Positions 8,909 to 18,128 are shown, numbered from the stretch's first letter. The stretch is DNA of 64,000 bases from Chloracidobacterium sp. (GCA_016711345.1 JADJTD010000001.1:3038001-3102000); one strand, 5' to 3'. Program-made: numbers and translations. Notes: a model not told the origin generated them from the sequence alone.

Positions 8909-10186
8909 ATGAACAACACAATCGTGCTATTTTTGCTTTTTTCGTTCGGCAGTTCAGTCATCGCTCAAACAATGCCAAAGGACGCCGATCCAAAACTCTG
9001 GGCAAAGGCGTTATCTATTCACCGAAAAGCCATAATTGTTGATGGCCACAATGATATTCCATCGCCAATGGCGAACGAGGATTTTGACCTCGGAACGCCG
9101 ACCGTGGGCAAATATCATGAGGACGGCGATCCGTTTCATTCTGATCTGGGGCGATTTAAGGCGAGCGGAATCACCGGTGAGTTTTTCTCGATCTATGTTT
9201 CAGGTTCAACTTTGAAATCAGGCGGCTCAATGCGGCGTGCGATGGAATTGATCGATGTCACATATCGAGCGACGGAAAAATACCCGGATCAATTGTCACA
9301 ATGCACAACTGCGGCGGAGATCCGACATGCAAAGCGTCAAGGCAAATTATGTGTGCTTATGGGCATAGAAGGCGGTTATGCGATAGAGAATTCACTCGCC
9401 GCATTGCGAGAATTCTACCGCCTCGGCGTCAGATATATGACGTTAACGCACAATGTTACACACGACTGGGCCGACGCACATCGCGACGAACCCAAGAACA
9501 ACGGCTTGTCTGAATTTGGCAAAGAAGTTGTACGCGAAATGAATCGTTTGGGGATGTTCATCGACATTTCTCATGTGTCAGTGAAAGTGATGAACGACGT
9601 CCTTGATATTACCAATGCTCCGATCATCGCATCACATTCATCTGCGAGAGCACTTAACGACCATACCCGTAACGTGCCTGACGATGTCCTGAAACGCGTT
9701 GCCAAAAACGGCGGAGTGATAATGGTCAACTTTCTGCCGGGTTTTCTAGATGCCAGAACTAACAAAGAAGATAACGAACGTGCCGCGAGACTCAAACCGC
9801 AGATCGATGCGCTAAAGGAGCAGTATAAGAACGAACCGAAGCTCCTTAACGCGGCTGAAAGAAAATTGCTTGACGAAAATCCGATCTACATCACTCCGTA
9901 CACGCGTATCGTTGACCATATAGACCATATTAAAGCGGTCGCAGGTATTGACAATGTCGGCTTAGGCTCGGATTTTGACGGCATTCCTTATCTGCCCGCA
10001 GGAATGAACGGAGCTGAAGACCTTGTGCTGGTGACCTACGAGATGCTCAGACGCGGCTACACCGAAAAAGAGATCCGCAAAGTGCTTGGCGAAAATCTGC
10101 TTCGGGCGATGTCAATAATGGAGTCAGTTGCAAAGATCAACACTCGTAAGATCAGCGGTGAGGGAAGTTTGAAACGAATCAAATAG
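8909..10186 (+). CDS. Secreted membrane-dipeptidase family metallopeptidase (M19)
   Basis: A 425-aa peptidase family M19 (renal dipeptidase) protein. An N-terminal signal peptide ends near residue 19 (SSVIAQ), so it acts in the periplasm or is exported. Zinc-site motifs are present: H47xD49 in VDGHNDIPS, the bridging glutamate in MGIEGGYAIENS, DISHVS, ASHSSARAL and the late GLGSDFDG. Length and motif order fit the family. The likely reaction is hydrolysis of dipeptides, possibly including D-amino-acid or beta-lactam substrates as known for the family. It stands alone between a GGDEF-EAL gene and a lipoprotein gene that has its own promoter. Confidence 0.93.
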   Translation: MNNTIVLFLLFSFGSSVIAQTMPKDADPKLWAKALSIHRKAIIVDGHNDIPSPMANEDFDLGTPTVGKYHEDGDPFHSDLGRFKASGITGEFFSIYVSGSTLKSGGSMRRAMELIDVTYRATEKYPDQLSQCTTAAEIRHAKRQGKLCVLMGIEGGYAIENSLAALREFYRLGVRYMTLTHNVTHDWADAHRDEPKNNGLSEFGKEVVREMNRLGMFIDISHVSVKVMNDVLDITNAPIIASHSSARALNDHTRNVPDDVLKRVAKNGGVIMVNFLPGFLDARTNKEDNERAARLKPQIDALKEQYKNEPKLLNAAERKLLDENPIYITPYTRIVDHIDHIKAVAGIDNVGLGSDFDGIPYLPAGMNGAEDLVLVTYEMLRRGYTEKEIRKVLGENLLRAMSIMESVAKINTRKISGEGSLKRIK

Positions 10187-10190
10187 GTGA

Positions 10191-10219
10191 TTGACTACGC
10201 AACCTAATTCGAGTATAAC
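10191..10219 (+). promoter_or_regulatory. Sigma-70-type promoter
   Basis: TTGACT at 10191-10196 and TATAAC at 10214-10219 are separated by exactly 17 bp. Transcription would start near 10226 and give a leader of about 110 nt for the lipoprotein gene at 10335. Confidence 0.6.
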
Positions 10220-10260
10220 TGTCTGCGTAATATCAGATTTTTAGGTAAACAAGTAGTAGA

Positions 10261-10299
10261 AAACGGCTGTTTTGGATGCGGTTGCCGTTTGATTTTTTT
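10261..10299 (+). terminator. Terminator-like hairpin in the leader of the lipoprotein gene
   Basis: The stem AAACGGC (10261-10267) pairs with GCCGTTT (10284-10290), followed by GA and a run of seven T. It lies downstream of the 10191-10219 promoter and upstream of the 10335 start. It may end the dipeptidase transcript, or act as an attenuator for the lipoprotein gene. Confidence 0.5.
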
Positions 10300-10334
10300 A
10301 AGCTTAATGCATCTATCTTGAGGAGACAAACATT

Positions 10335-10979
10335 ATGAAAAAAATATTTTTGATGTCGATGATGCTCGTTGTTGCGGCATTCTTTACAGCATGTGGCGGC
10401 TCCGGTGCTAACACTGCGAGCAACAAACCTGCTAATGCAACAAGTAATGCAGCCGCTGCTCCTGCTCCGGACAAGGCAACGGTCGAGGCGGAGGTCAGAA
10501 AGGCGCTCGACGAGTTTAATGCCGCTCTGAACGGCAGCAACACCGCTGCACTCGAAAAAATGTATTCCGATGAATATACGCTGATCGACCAGAACGGAGC
10601 AATGCAGACCAAGGTTTCAAGGATCGAGGCAGTAAAATCCGGAAAGCTCAAATGGGAAGGCCTTAAATTTAATGACCTTAAGATCAAAACGCATCCTACC
10701 GGCGACGGAGCGATCGTTACTGCACTTGTTGCAGGCAAAATGACAATTGACGGAAAGACCGAAGAGAGAAACTCGATGGTCACATGGGTGCTCGGCAAAT
10801 CTAAAGACAAAGGCTGGCAGATTATGAATGCCCAAATAACCGACATAAAGGGCGGTGCGGCAAAGTCTGACAACAACACAAAGTCCGTTGACGGCACTGC
10901 CCAACCTCCGAAGGCAACAGGTAATCCAAAGGTTGATGCAGTAGTAGGTGACGACATACCGCCGCCAAAGAAGAAATAA
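10335..10979 (+). CDS. Lipoprotein with SnoaL/DUF4440-like (NTF2 fold) domain
   Basis: A 214-aa predicted lipoprotein. The signal peptide ends in a lipobox with C20 (FFTAC, then GGSG). A low-complexity Ala/Asn linker follows to about residue 48, then an NTF2-like domain of the DUF4440/SnoaL type (EVRKALDEFNAALNGSNTAA, MYSDEYTLIDQNG, ending in KDKGWQIMNAQ). The C-terminal 40 residues are Pro/Lys-rich and probably disordered. A good ribosome site (GAGGAG, 10 nt before ATG) fixes the start. The domain often binds small hydrophobic molecules, but no catalytic activity can be assigned. The gene downstream carries the same fold twice, so the two may be functionally related. Confidence 0.8.
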   Translation: MKKIFLMSMMLVVAAFFTACGGSGANTASNKPANATSNAAAAPAPDKATVEAEVRKALDEFNAALNGSNTAALEKMYSDEYTLIDQNGAMQTKVSRIEAVKSGKLKWEGLKFNDLKIKTHPTGDGAIVTALVAGKMTIDGKTEERNSMVTWVLGKSKDKGWQIMNAQITDIKGGAAKSDNNTKSVDGTAQPPKATGNPKVDAVVGDDIPPPKKK

Positions 10980-11003
10980 ATTAGCGTTTGAATTTTTTCA
11001 AGA

Positions 11004-11030
11004 GGGAAGTAAGGCTTCCCCTGTTTTTTT
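11004..11030 (+). terminator. Rho-independent terminator
   Basis: GGGAAG (11004-11009), a 5-nt loop, CTTCCC (11015-11020), then CTG and seven T. This is a clean intrinsic terminator 24 bp after the lipoprotein stop codon. Confidence 0.85.
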
Positions 11031-11211
11031 CACGAATCGCAATTCGTTCGTATTCTGATTATTTTCGAACGATGCCCCTTTTATGCTCGAAATTCCGTTT
11101 ATCAAAGTATAGGGAGAACTTTATTGGAGCACTCAACAGAACACATGAGACGGCGGTAAAGGCGACCCTTTTTTGCTTTTTAACTAGATCGAAGAACAAG
11201 GAGAAATGACG

Positions 11212-12033
11212 ATGAAACACATATTTGTATCTTTAATTTTGATCGCGGGCATGTTTGGAGCCGCGTTTGGACAGTGCAGCGAAGCAGACAAGAAAGCTCT
11301 CGAAGCTTTTGACCGAGATTGGGGTAAGGCGACCGTTGCCGGCGACCGGGCGGCTTTGTCGATGATGTTTGCCGATGATTTTATGGCTCTGCCAGGCGGA
11401 GTTAATAAGGCGACCTCGATCGACAATGCGGTAAAGAATGCCGAAGCTGCTAAGAAAAATCCTAACCCCGACAAGGTTACGCATGATCATTACATCATTA
11501 CCTGTACGCCAAACACCGCGACCATCACGCACCGCAACACCATTTGGACCGCCGATGGTGTAGGCGGAAAGCCGGAGACCTACTACGGACGCAGCGTTCA
11601 TTTTCTCGAAAAACGCGGCGGCAAATGGCAGGCTGTGAGCAATGCAGGCGGCGGAGACTTGGACGATTACGGCGTCATTTGGTATCTCGAACAGGATTGG
11701 AACAATGCGTTCTGGAAAAAAGACGCCGAGTGGTTCAAGAAGAACTTCGCATCGGATTTCAGCAATATCAGCGCCAGCGACGGTGCTTTGGGCGGCAAGA
11801 CCGAAGAACTTGCCAGTATGATGAGCGACAAGAGCACCTACGACATGGTAGAAACCACTAACATGAACATTGCCATCGAAGGCAAGACCGCTCGTGTCAC
11901 AGGCATCTTTCACCTCAAAGGCGAAGACAAAGATGGCAAGGCGTTCGACACCAATATCCGCTACACCGACATCTGGGTGAAACGTGACGGCAACTGGGTC
12001 GCATGGTCATCACAGGGAACGATGATGAAGTAG
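11212..12033 (+). CDS. Secreted protein with two DUF4440/NTF2-like domains
   Basis: A 273-aa exported protein from the chosen start. The signal peptide runs to about residue 20 (GAAFGQ). Two NTF2-like domains follow, roughly residues 25-135 (DWGKATVAGDRAALSMMFAD) and 150-272 (DWNNAFWKKDAEWFKKNFAS), both showing the DUF4440 pattern of a helix followed by a 'DF' strand. The internal duplication is clear from the repeated W-x-x-A-x-x-x-D-x-x-x-x pattern. There are two in-frame ATGs, 11206 and 11212; AAGGAG at 11198-11203 is only 2 nt from the first but 8 nt from the second, so 11212 was chosen. Function is unknown. Confidence 0.82.
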   Translation: MKHIFVSLILIAGMFGAAFGQCSEADKKALEAFDRDWGKATVAGDRAALSMMFADDFMALPGGVNKATSIDNAVKNAEAAKKNPNPDKVTHDHYIITCTPNTATITHRNTIWTADGVGGKPETYYGRSVHFLEKRGGKWQAVSNAGGGDLDDYGVIWYLEQDWNNAFWKKDAEWFKKNFASDFSNISASDGALGGKTEELASMMSDKSTYDMVETTNMNIAIEGKTARVTGIFHLKGEDKDGKAFDTNIRYTDIWVKRDGNWVAWSSQGTMMK

Positions 12034-12057
12034 TCACTCAAAAATTTATTAGCAAAG

Positions 12058-12082
12058 GCGGTCAGACATGGCCGCTTTTTTT
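12058..12082 (+). terminator. Rho-independent terminator
   Basis: GCGGTC (12058-12063), loop AGACAT, GGCCGC (12070-12075, one T-G pair), then seven T. It sits 25 bp after the stop codon of the double NTF2 gene. Confidence 0.8.
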
Positions 12083-12162
12083 CATTTTAGGCCGCCGGCT
12101 TACAAAGGTGTTTCGGACTGGGAGTCGTTCTCCGATGAAGCGGAGTAGATTGGAACAAGGAG

Positions 12163-12948
12163 TTATTGCGAAAATCGATAGTCGAAACGCATCAATGTTA
12201 AGACCGTTTTTCCATTATTTTGAGCAGGCTCCCATTGATATTCTAAAACTCTCCGCATCGCCTGTAGATCGAACCACGACTGTGGCTTGGCTATTGGCAT
12301 CGCAACTACAACCTTTCCGTTAGAATCTATGACCAATAAGAGTTTTACCGTCTTTGGATATACTACAAGTCCTCGTTGGGGAGGATAAGTGTCAAAGCCA
12401 TCGGAAACGTAGGTGCTTTTCACAAACTTTACCCTATTGTCGGTATCTTTATTCCAAAAGAGTGCTTCACCGGACTCCGCGATCTTCGACAGTTGATAAA
12501 GAGAATTTGTCTTCAAGCGAGGTTCATTGTCGTATGATAATTTAGTGTTATATTGTGTTGCTTTTCCGGCACTGTTTATGCATATTGAGACCACGTCGCT
12601 TTGCGACTTTACAACTTCAAGCAGCGATTCGACCTTTGTGTTTTTCGTCTCGAATTGTTTGTTAAAGTTCTCTCTGAAAACTTCATACCCGGTATCAAAG
12701 GCTTTATAGTACGATCTTCCAGCATCACCCTCTTTGCCTAGTGCCTCGTACGACTTAGCGAGATAAAACCAGGCCTTTGCATTTGTTTCTTCGCGCTTTA
12801 CGATTTGATTAAAGAGCAAAATCGCGGATACATAGTCCTTTTTCTTGACCAGCTCAATTCCTTTGTCTACTTCCGTACTCTGCCCAACAAAAATCTGCGC
12901 GCAGAAACAAATAACTAAAACAGTTCCAAGAATTGAGCTGATTCTCAT
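12163..12948 (-). CDS. Exported TPR protein with TonB-C-like C-terminus
   Basis: A 261-aa protein with a signal peptide (cleavage near residue 22, IFVGQS), a short TPR region (about residues 28-85; GIELVKKKDYVSAILLFNQI and KAWFYLAKSYEALGKEGDA) and a C-terminal segment, about 190-260, with a basic plus-strand pattern resembling the TonB C-terminal fold (KTVKLLLVIDSNGKVVVAMP). It probably acts in the periplasm. The TonB assignment is by pattern only and the relation is distant. It is downstream of secA on the same strand with a 35-bp gap, but no functional link to secretion is evident. Confidence 0.65.
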   Translation of the reverse strand: MRISSILGTVLVICFCAQIFVGQSTEVDKGIELVKKKDYVSAILLFNQIVKREETNAKAWFYLAKSYEALGKEGDAGRSYYKAFDTGYEVFRENFNKQFETKNTKVESLLEVVKSQSDVVSICINSAGKATQYNTKLSYDNEPRLKTNSLYQLSKIAESGEALFWNKDTDNRVKFVKSTYVSDGFDTYPPQRGLVVYPKTVKLLLVIDSNGKVVVAMPIAKPQSWFDLQAMRRVLEYQWEPAQNNGKTVLTLMRFDYRFSQ

Positions 12949-12983
12949 ATTGTTTTCAAAATTCTACATCAACTCCGGCATTT

Positions 12984-15788
12984 TTATATGGCCGTTCCGT
13001 GACACTTCTTGAACTTTTTTCCCGAGCCGCAGTAGCAGGCTTCGTTGGGTTTCATTTTCGGAGTGTCACGTACGTACGGCGTGTGGCGGGCGGCTTCGGC
13101 ACCGGCGGCTTCGGCGGTTGCCATTGCTCCGGTAAATGCCATGCCTGCGGCTTGGCGTCGGGCACGCTGCTGTTCGAGACGGGCGAGGCGTTCGCGTTCG
13201 TCGCGGTCGTCCTGCGTGACGACCTCAAGGTGAAACAGCGCCTTGGTCGTATTCGTATCGATGCGGTCGAGCATGTCCTGGAACATATCGAACGACTGCT
13301 TTTTATATTCGACAAGCGGGTCTTTCTGCCCGTAACCTACGAGACCGATACCTTGCTTGACCTGATCGATCGAGAGCAGGTGATCTTTCCACTGGCTGTC
13401 GATGATGTTGAGCATGATGTAACGCTCGTAGGCACGTAAGGATTCGTCACCCGCTAGTTTTTCCTTCTCAGCGTAATTGGCGGAAGCCTTTTTCCAGATC
13501 GCTTCTTCTATCTCTCGCGGATTCATCCGTTTGAAATCGACGTCTGCATCTCTTGCTGGATCAATGGCATAAATGCTCTCGATCTCGGCTGCGTAAGTTT
13601 CGATCTCCCATTTGTCCGGCGATTCCAAAGGTAAAAAGCTCCCGGTCAAATCGGCGAGAAGGTCTTTGGCAACGCCGTTGTCGCCGAGTAGATATTCGCG
13701 ATGCTCAGGCTCGAACATCAGCTGACGACGCAGGCCGTAGATGGTTTCACGCTGTTTGTTCATAACGTCGTCGTATTTGAGGACGTGTTTGCGAGTCTCG
13801 AAGTTACGGGCTTCGACAGCTTTCTGAGCACGTTCGATCTGTTTTGAAACCGTCTTAGATTCAATGGCGACGCCTTTTTCCATGCCGAGCCATTCCATCA
13901 TCGAGCGGACCTTGTCGCCGGCAAAGATACGCATCAGATCGTCTTCGAGCGAGAGAACGAAACGCGAACTTCCGGGATCGCCTTGTCGTCCCGCACGACC
14001 GCGAAGCTGATTGTCGATACGGCGTGACTCGTGACGTTCGGTACCGAGAATGTGCAATCCACCGACGGCGACGACCTCTTTGTGCTCTTCCGCAACAACA
14101 GCTTTTGCTTTTCGCAATTCGGTTTCAAATTGTTCCGGCGTCGCTTCGTCGGGATTGATCTCTTGTCGTTTTAGATAATCGCGAGCCAGCGATTCCGGAT
14201 TGCCGCCAAGTAGAATGTCGGTTCCGCGGCCTGCCATGTTAGTCGCGATCGTGACGGCTCCTTTACGACCGGCCTGAGCGATGATCTCGGCTTCCTGTTC
14301 GTGATATTTGGCGTTGAGAACCTTATGCGGCACGCCGATGGCTTTTAGCTTTTGGGCGACAAGCTCGGAGTTTTCGACCGACACGGTTCCGACCAGAACG
14401 GGCCTGCCTTCGTTGTGAAGTTCCTTGATCTCTTCGACAACGGCATCCCATTTTTCGGGAAGCGTGCGATAGATCATGTCCGACGAATCAATTCGTACCA
14501 TCGGCTGATTGGTCGGTATCTGAACAACGTCGAGCGAGTAAACCGTGCCGAATTCTTCCGCTTCGGTCTCGGCGGTTCCTGTCATGCCGCCGAGCTTTTC
14601 GTACATGCGGAAATAGTTCTGCAGCGTGATCGTAGCGAGAGTTTGATTTTCACGCTCGATCTTGACGCCTTCTTTCGCTTCGACAGCCTGGTGCAATCCG
14701 TCCGACCAACGTCGTCCCTGCATCAAGCGTCCGGTAAAATCATCAACGATGAGAACTTCGCCGTCCTGCACGACATATTGATGATCGCGTTTGTAGAGCG
14801 TGTGTGCTTTTAGGGCCTGCTCGACGCAATGAAGGAGATCCATATTTGCCGGATCGTAAAGATTCGAGACGCCGAGAAGTTTCTCTGCCTTTGTCACACC
14901 GGCTTCGGTCAGAACTGATGAGTGATTCTTTTCATCCAGCAAATAGTCGCCGGTAGTTACCTTCGTTTCCTCGTCTTTATGGCCGCGTTCAAAGTGTGGG
15001 ATGATCTCGTTCGCCGTGAAGTATTTGTCCGTTGCTTCGTCCGATGCGCCGGAGATGATCAGCGGTGTTCGGGCTTCGTCGATGAGGATAGAATCGACCT
15101 CGTCGATGATCGCAAAATAATGATCGGGTTGAACGAGCGACTCGACATCGAACTTCATGTTGTCACGCAGATAGTCGAAGCCGAATTCGTTATTGGTACC
15201 GTACGTGATCGAGCATGCGTAGGCGTCCTTACGCTCGACGTCGTCCTGATCGTTTTGGATACAGCCGACCGTCAAGCCGAGAAAGGTGTGAATTTTGCCC
15301 ATCCATTCCGCGTCACGCGAAGCGAGATAATCGTTGACGGTTACGACATGAACGCCACGACCGGTCAGGCCGTTGAGATATGACGGCAAGGTCGCGACGA
15401 GCGTTTTACCTTCACCTGTTCGCATCTCGGCGATACGGCCCTGGTGCAAAGCGACGCCGCCGATCATCTGCACGTCGAAGTGCCGCATTCCGGTCACACG
15501 ACGCGAGCCTTCGCGAACCGTCGCATAAGCCTCAGGCAATATCTCACTCAGAATTTCTTGCTCTGCCTTACGGCGTTCTTCTTTGTCGTCAATGCCTTCG
15601 AGACGATTTACGATCATCTCTTTAAACTTTGGAGTCTGTGCCTGCAACTCCGCATCAGAAAGCTTTTCGAGCTTCGGTTCCCAAGCGTTGATCTGGTCAA
15701 TGATCGGCGCAACATTCTTTAAAAAGATATCGCTGCTCGATCCAAAAATTTTCTTTACTAATTTATCTGCAAAACTGTTAACTGCCAT
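12984..15788 (-). CDS. secA: Preprotein translocase ATPase SecA
   Basis: A 934-aa SecA, the ATPase motor that drives unfolded preproteins through SecYEG. It has the N-terminal helicase core with Walker A (MRTGEGKTLVATLP), the DEVD box (IIDEVDSILIDEART), the preprotein cross-linking region, NBD2 with TNMAGRGTDI, the scaffold and wing domains, and a C-terminal zinc-binding SEC-C motif (CYCGSGKKFKKCHG) that in other bacteria binds SecB or ribosomes. Length is normal. The start MAVNSFADKL has a ribosome site (GAGG, 8-9 nt upstream on the minus strand). It is an essential housekeeping gene; a palindromic repeat lies immediately upstream. Confidence 0.99.
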   Translation of the reverse strand: MAVNSFADKLVKKIFGSSSDIFLKNVAPIIDQINAWEPKLEKLSDAELQAQTPKFKEMIVNRLEGIDDKEERRKAEQEILSEILPEAYATVREGSRRVTGMRHFDVQMIGGVALHQGRIAEMRTGEGKTLVATLPSYLNGLTGRGVHVVTVNDYLASRDAEWMGKIHTFLGLTVGCIQNDQDDVERKDAYACSITYGTNNEFGFDYLRDNMKFDVESLVQPDHYFAIIDEVDSILIDEARTPLIISGASDEATDKYFTANEIIPHFERGHKDEETKVTTGDYLLDEKNHSSVLTEAGVTKAEKLLGVSNLYDPANMDLLHCVEQALKAHTLYKRDHQYVVQDGEVLIVDDFTGRLMQGRRWSDGLHQAVEAKEGVKIERENQTLATITLQNYFRMYEKLGGMTGTAETEAEEFGTVYSLDVVQIPTNQPMVRIDSSDMIYRTLPEKWDAVVEEIKELHNEGRPVLVGTVSVENSELVAQKLKAIGVPHKVLNAKYHEQEAEIIAQAGRKGAVTIATNMAGRGTDILLGGNPESLARDYLKRQEINPDEATPEQFETELRKAKAVVAEEHKEVVAVGGLHILGTERHESRRIDNQLRGRAGRQGDPGSSRFVLSLEDDLMRIFAGDKVRSMMEWLGMEKGVAIESKTVSKQIERAQKAVEARNFETRKHVLKYDDVMNKQRETIYGLRRQLMFEPEHREYLLGDNGVAKDLLADLTGSFLPLESPDKWEIETYAAEIESIYAIDPARDADVDFKRMNPREIEEAIWKKASANYAEKEKLAGDESLRAYERYIMLNIIDSQWKDHLLSIDQVKQGIGLVGYGQKDPLVEYKKQSFDMFQDMLDRIDTNTTKALFHLEVVTQDDRDERERLARLEQQRARRQAAGMAFTGAMATAEAAGAEAARHTPYVRDTPKMKPNEACYCGSGKKFKKCHGTAI

Positions 15789-15805
15789 TATGTTTTCCTC
15801 TCGTG

Positions 15806-15881
15806 TCGGAACGCAGACTGCCAGCCTGCGAATGATCTGTGTCGGTTCTTACACGCAGGCTGAGCAAGCGTGAATTCCGAC
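15806..15881. repeat. Palindromic repeat upstream of secA (CGCAGGCTG type)
   Basis: A perfect 9-bp inverted repeat, CAGCCTGCG (15822-15830) and CGCAGGCTG (15854-15862), lies inside a longer imperfect palindrome whose outer ends CGGAA and TTCCG are at 15808-15812 and 15875-15879. It occupies most of the 133-bp gap between secA and its upstream neighbour, so it lies in or next to the secA promoter or leader. Confidence 0.6.
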
Positions 15882-15921
15882 GTTATGGCGAGTTGAGTTG
15901 AAAAGATTGGTAAACTCGCCG

Positions 15922-16554
15922 CTACTTTGCGTCAGAAGCAAGCAGCGAGTCGAGTCCGGCACGAGGAAGGCGTGTGACAATGAAAACTTGGTCGTTGACA
16001 CTTGAAACGGAAGAATTCTTTATAAGGAGTTTTTCTTTGAAGGCATTTGGACGGCGAGCGAAGACACTCCTTCCTGAATCTACCGCAGAAAACAACTCAC
16101 TTGTTCCATGCTCCCCTTGATTCCATTTAAGAGAGAATCGAAAATACAACCCGTTATCGTCGATTCTCTGATCAAGGAAGCCCGCAGTGATGTTCTTGTT
16201 GATTTGAGCAAACGGATTATCGAATCCACTGTCAAAAATGTCCGCCGTCTTGATATTGTAAGAAAGGTTGTATCCTTTAGATTCGGCGTATGTAAAGGCA
16301 TCAAGAGAACGTATCAGTCCCTCAATATAGAGACCAACAAACCTAACACCTGCCTTTTCGATTTCAGTGTATGGTTTATCGTCCGGCTTGTTGTCAAGAT
16401 TATCTTTAACCTCTATCTCGTCTTTAACATTAAACTGCTTCGCCGTAGCCGCCTGTGCTAAAACCTGCGGCGTTGCACCTGCAAGCACAAGTCCGAGATA
16501 CACGCCGAGGGTGGCGAGGACTAGTAGTGAATTTTGATTCTTGCGGTTGTTCAA
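15922..16554 (-). CDS. Exported protein of unknown function
   Basis: A 210-aa protein with an N-terminal hydrophobic segment (about residues 10-33, ending ATPQVLAQA) that is probably a signal peptide. The mature part is polar and mixed alpha/beta with no motif that I recognise. A middle block (RFVGLYIEGLIRSLDAFTYA) and a C-terminal 'QVFIVTRLPRAGLDSL' look conserved in style but give no function. It starts 5 bp after the end of the 473-aa gene on the same strand, so the two form a likely operon of envelope proteins. No lipobox is present. Confidence 0.65.
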   Translation of the reverse strand: MNNRKNQNSLLVLATLGVYLGLVLAGATPQVLAQAATAKQFNVKDEIEVKDNLDNKPDDKPYTEIEKAGVRFVGLYIEGLIRSLDAFTYAESKGYNLSYNIKTADIFDSGFDNPFAQINKNITAGFLDQRIDDNGLYFRFSLKWNQGEHGTSELFSAVDSGRSVFARRPNAFKEKLLIKNSSVSSVNDQVFIVTRLPRAGLDSLLASDAK

Positions 16555-16559
16555 AATTT

Positions 16560-17981
16560 TTATTTTTGAGCCGGATCAGCAGATGGCTTTGGCACGACGC
16601 CATTTGTGTTTTCAGATTTGGGCTGTGCCTTTTGTTCTGCAAGCATGCGCATTATCATCCTCTGCATATCCGCTTTGGGCATTGCGAACGAGACGATTAG
16701 CTTCTTGCCCACCGGTTCGACCTTTGCGCTTTGGAGCAAGGCGAGATCGTCTTTATCGTTTTGCGAGGCATCAGGTGCTTCTTTATCTTTTTTCTTTTGG
16801 TCTATGAACAATTTCAGAAGGCCACTCATCGAATTAGCTCGGTTCGGATCTTCAAATTCGGACTGCACGACGGCAATGACTCTTTGGTCGTCCTGAAGTA
16901 TCTCGAAGGACACATCCTTGGCCTTCACCATGGTGAGATATTGAAGGAACCCACTGTTGTTCATCGCTTCGATGGCTTCCTGAACGACCTCGATCATTCG
17001 TGGGTCAGGGCTCAACCTTTCTGTGTAGGCAAACGATTTGCGGTCAAGTTTGCCATTTTTATCGAGCTTGCCAGTCGCCTTTATCTTGAACGGCGTTTCG
17101 AGATTGACCGCCTTCATGTCGAGAAGTCCGTTGAGCGTGGCGGCAAGTTCGACAAAAGGCCGTTTGTTCAACTCAACATCTGTAACCGGATCCGTTGGTT
17201 CAACGGTCGGCTGTGGTGTCGGCGATGGTGACGGTGACGGTGATTGTATTTCGGCAACAGCGTTGGGATCAGGCTGCGGAAACCCAGAATTTTCATCAGG
17301 GGTATTCTTAGAAAGCGGCGGCTTCTTCTTACGAATTGATACGGGCGGCTTCCAAGGCGTTGGCCAATATACTGCTCCGCCATTACCGGAATTGCCCGGC
17401 AACGTGCCTTCATCGATCACGTCCGGATTTGCCTTAGGAATATTAGGCGGAGTGTCGGTCAAGTCTCCACCGTAAGAAGGTGATGTGATTCCAGGTATGT
17501 TTCCGGGAAAGCCGCTTATCCCGCCTTTAAAAAGATCTCCAGCAGCCAATTCCATATCATCAACTGCGGGAGGCGCAAAGTCTTCCGGATTTGCCAGCTC
17601 AAAATAGCCTACAGGATAAGTGAGAGGCGGTGTTTCTTTGCTGACATCAATGAAGGTAATATCTGCCTCGCCCAGATCGATCTTGTCATATTCCGCATCG
17701 ACGTATTCGCGGTCCGTTCCAAAAAGCAAAGCGCCGACATAAACAGTATCCAGCACCTGACAAACGGTCCCGACAAGCGGACTGTCGCAGCCTTTCATCG
17801 TCAAAAGCGACGTTTGGGCAAAAACAAAAAGTGCAACAATATTTGCGACAGCCGAGATGCCGACGACCTTAAATAGACCCGACGAAGACATCCAGCCCTT
17901 AACCTCGTAATCGTGAAAAAGGCTGCTCTCTAGCTGTGGAGCCGCAGTTGGCTCAAATTCGTATAATGGCTGTTCGAACAT
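16560..17981 (-). CDS. Membrane-anchored Pro-rich protein of unknown function
   Basis: A 473-aa protein. Residues 1-35 are predicted cytoplasmic, one transmembrane helix spans about 36-58 (LFKVVGISAVANIVALFVFA), and the rest is probably periplasmic. Residues about 130-275 are Pro/Gly/Asn-rich with a run of SPSPSPTPQP, a typical flexible spacer. Residues about 280-440 form a globular, Lys-rich domain with no recognised motif (KIKATGKLDKNGKLDRKSF). The layout short-cytoplasmic/TM/Pro-rich/C-terminal domain resembles TonB-like or GspC-like energy or scaffold proteins, but I cannot assign a family. It is co-transcribed with the 210-aa exported protein. It is divergent from the helicase fragment across 147 bp. 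Confidence 0.65.
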   Translation of the reverse strand: MFEQPLYEFEPTAAPQLESSLFHDYEVKGWMSSSGLFKVVGISAVANIVALFVFAQTSLLTMKGCDSPLVGTVCQVLDTVYVGALLFGTDREYVDAEYDKIDLGEADITFIDVSKETPPLTYPVGYFELANPEDFAPPAVDDMELAAGDLFKGGISGFPGNIPGITSPSYGGDLTDTPPNIPKANPDVIDEGTLPGNSGNGGAVYWPTPWKPPVSIRKKKPPLSKNTPDENSGFPQPDPNAVAEIQSPSPSPSPTPQPTVEPTDPVTDVELNKRPFVELAATLNGLLDMKAVNLETPFKIKATGKLDKNGKLDRKSFAYTERLSPDPRMIEVVQEAIEAMNNSGFLQYLTMVKAKDVSFEILQDDQRVIAVVQSEFEDPNRANSMSGLLKLFIDQKKKDKEAPDASQNDKDDLALLQSAKVEPVGKKLIVSFAMPKADMQRMIMRMLAEQKAQPKSENTNGVVPKPSADPAQK

Positions 17982-18128
17982 ATTGCTAAAAATGCGTCAG
18001 ACGAAAAAAACGTAAAAATTAGACGCTTTGCACTCGCTGCGCGTTGCGAGGCAATTAATTATGCTAACATTTTGAGGCCGTCTTTGGAAGATTAGACTTT
18101 CGCATTCTGAACCTCTAATATCACGTCT

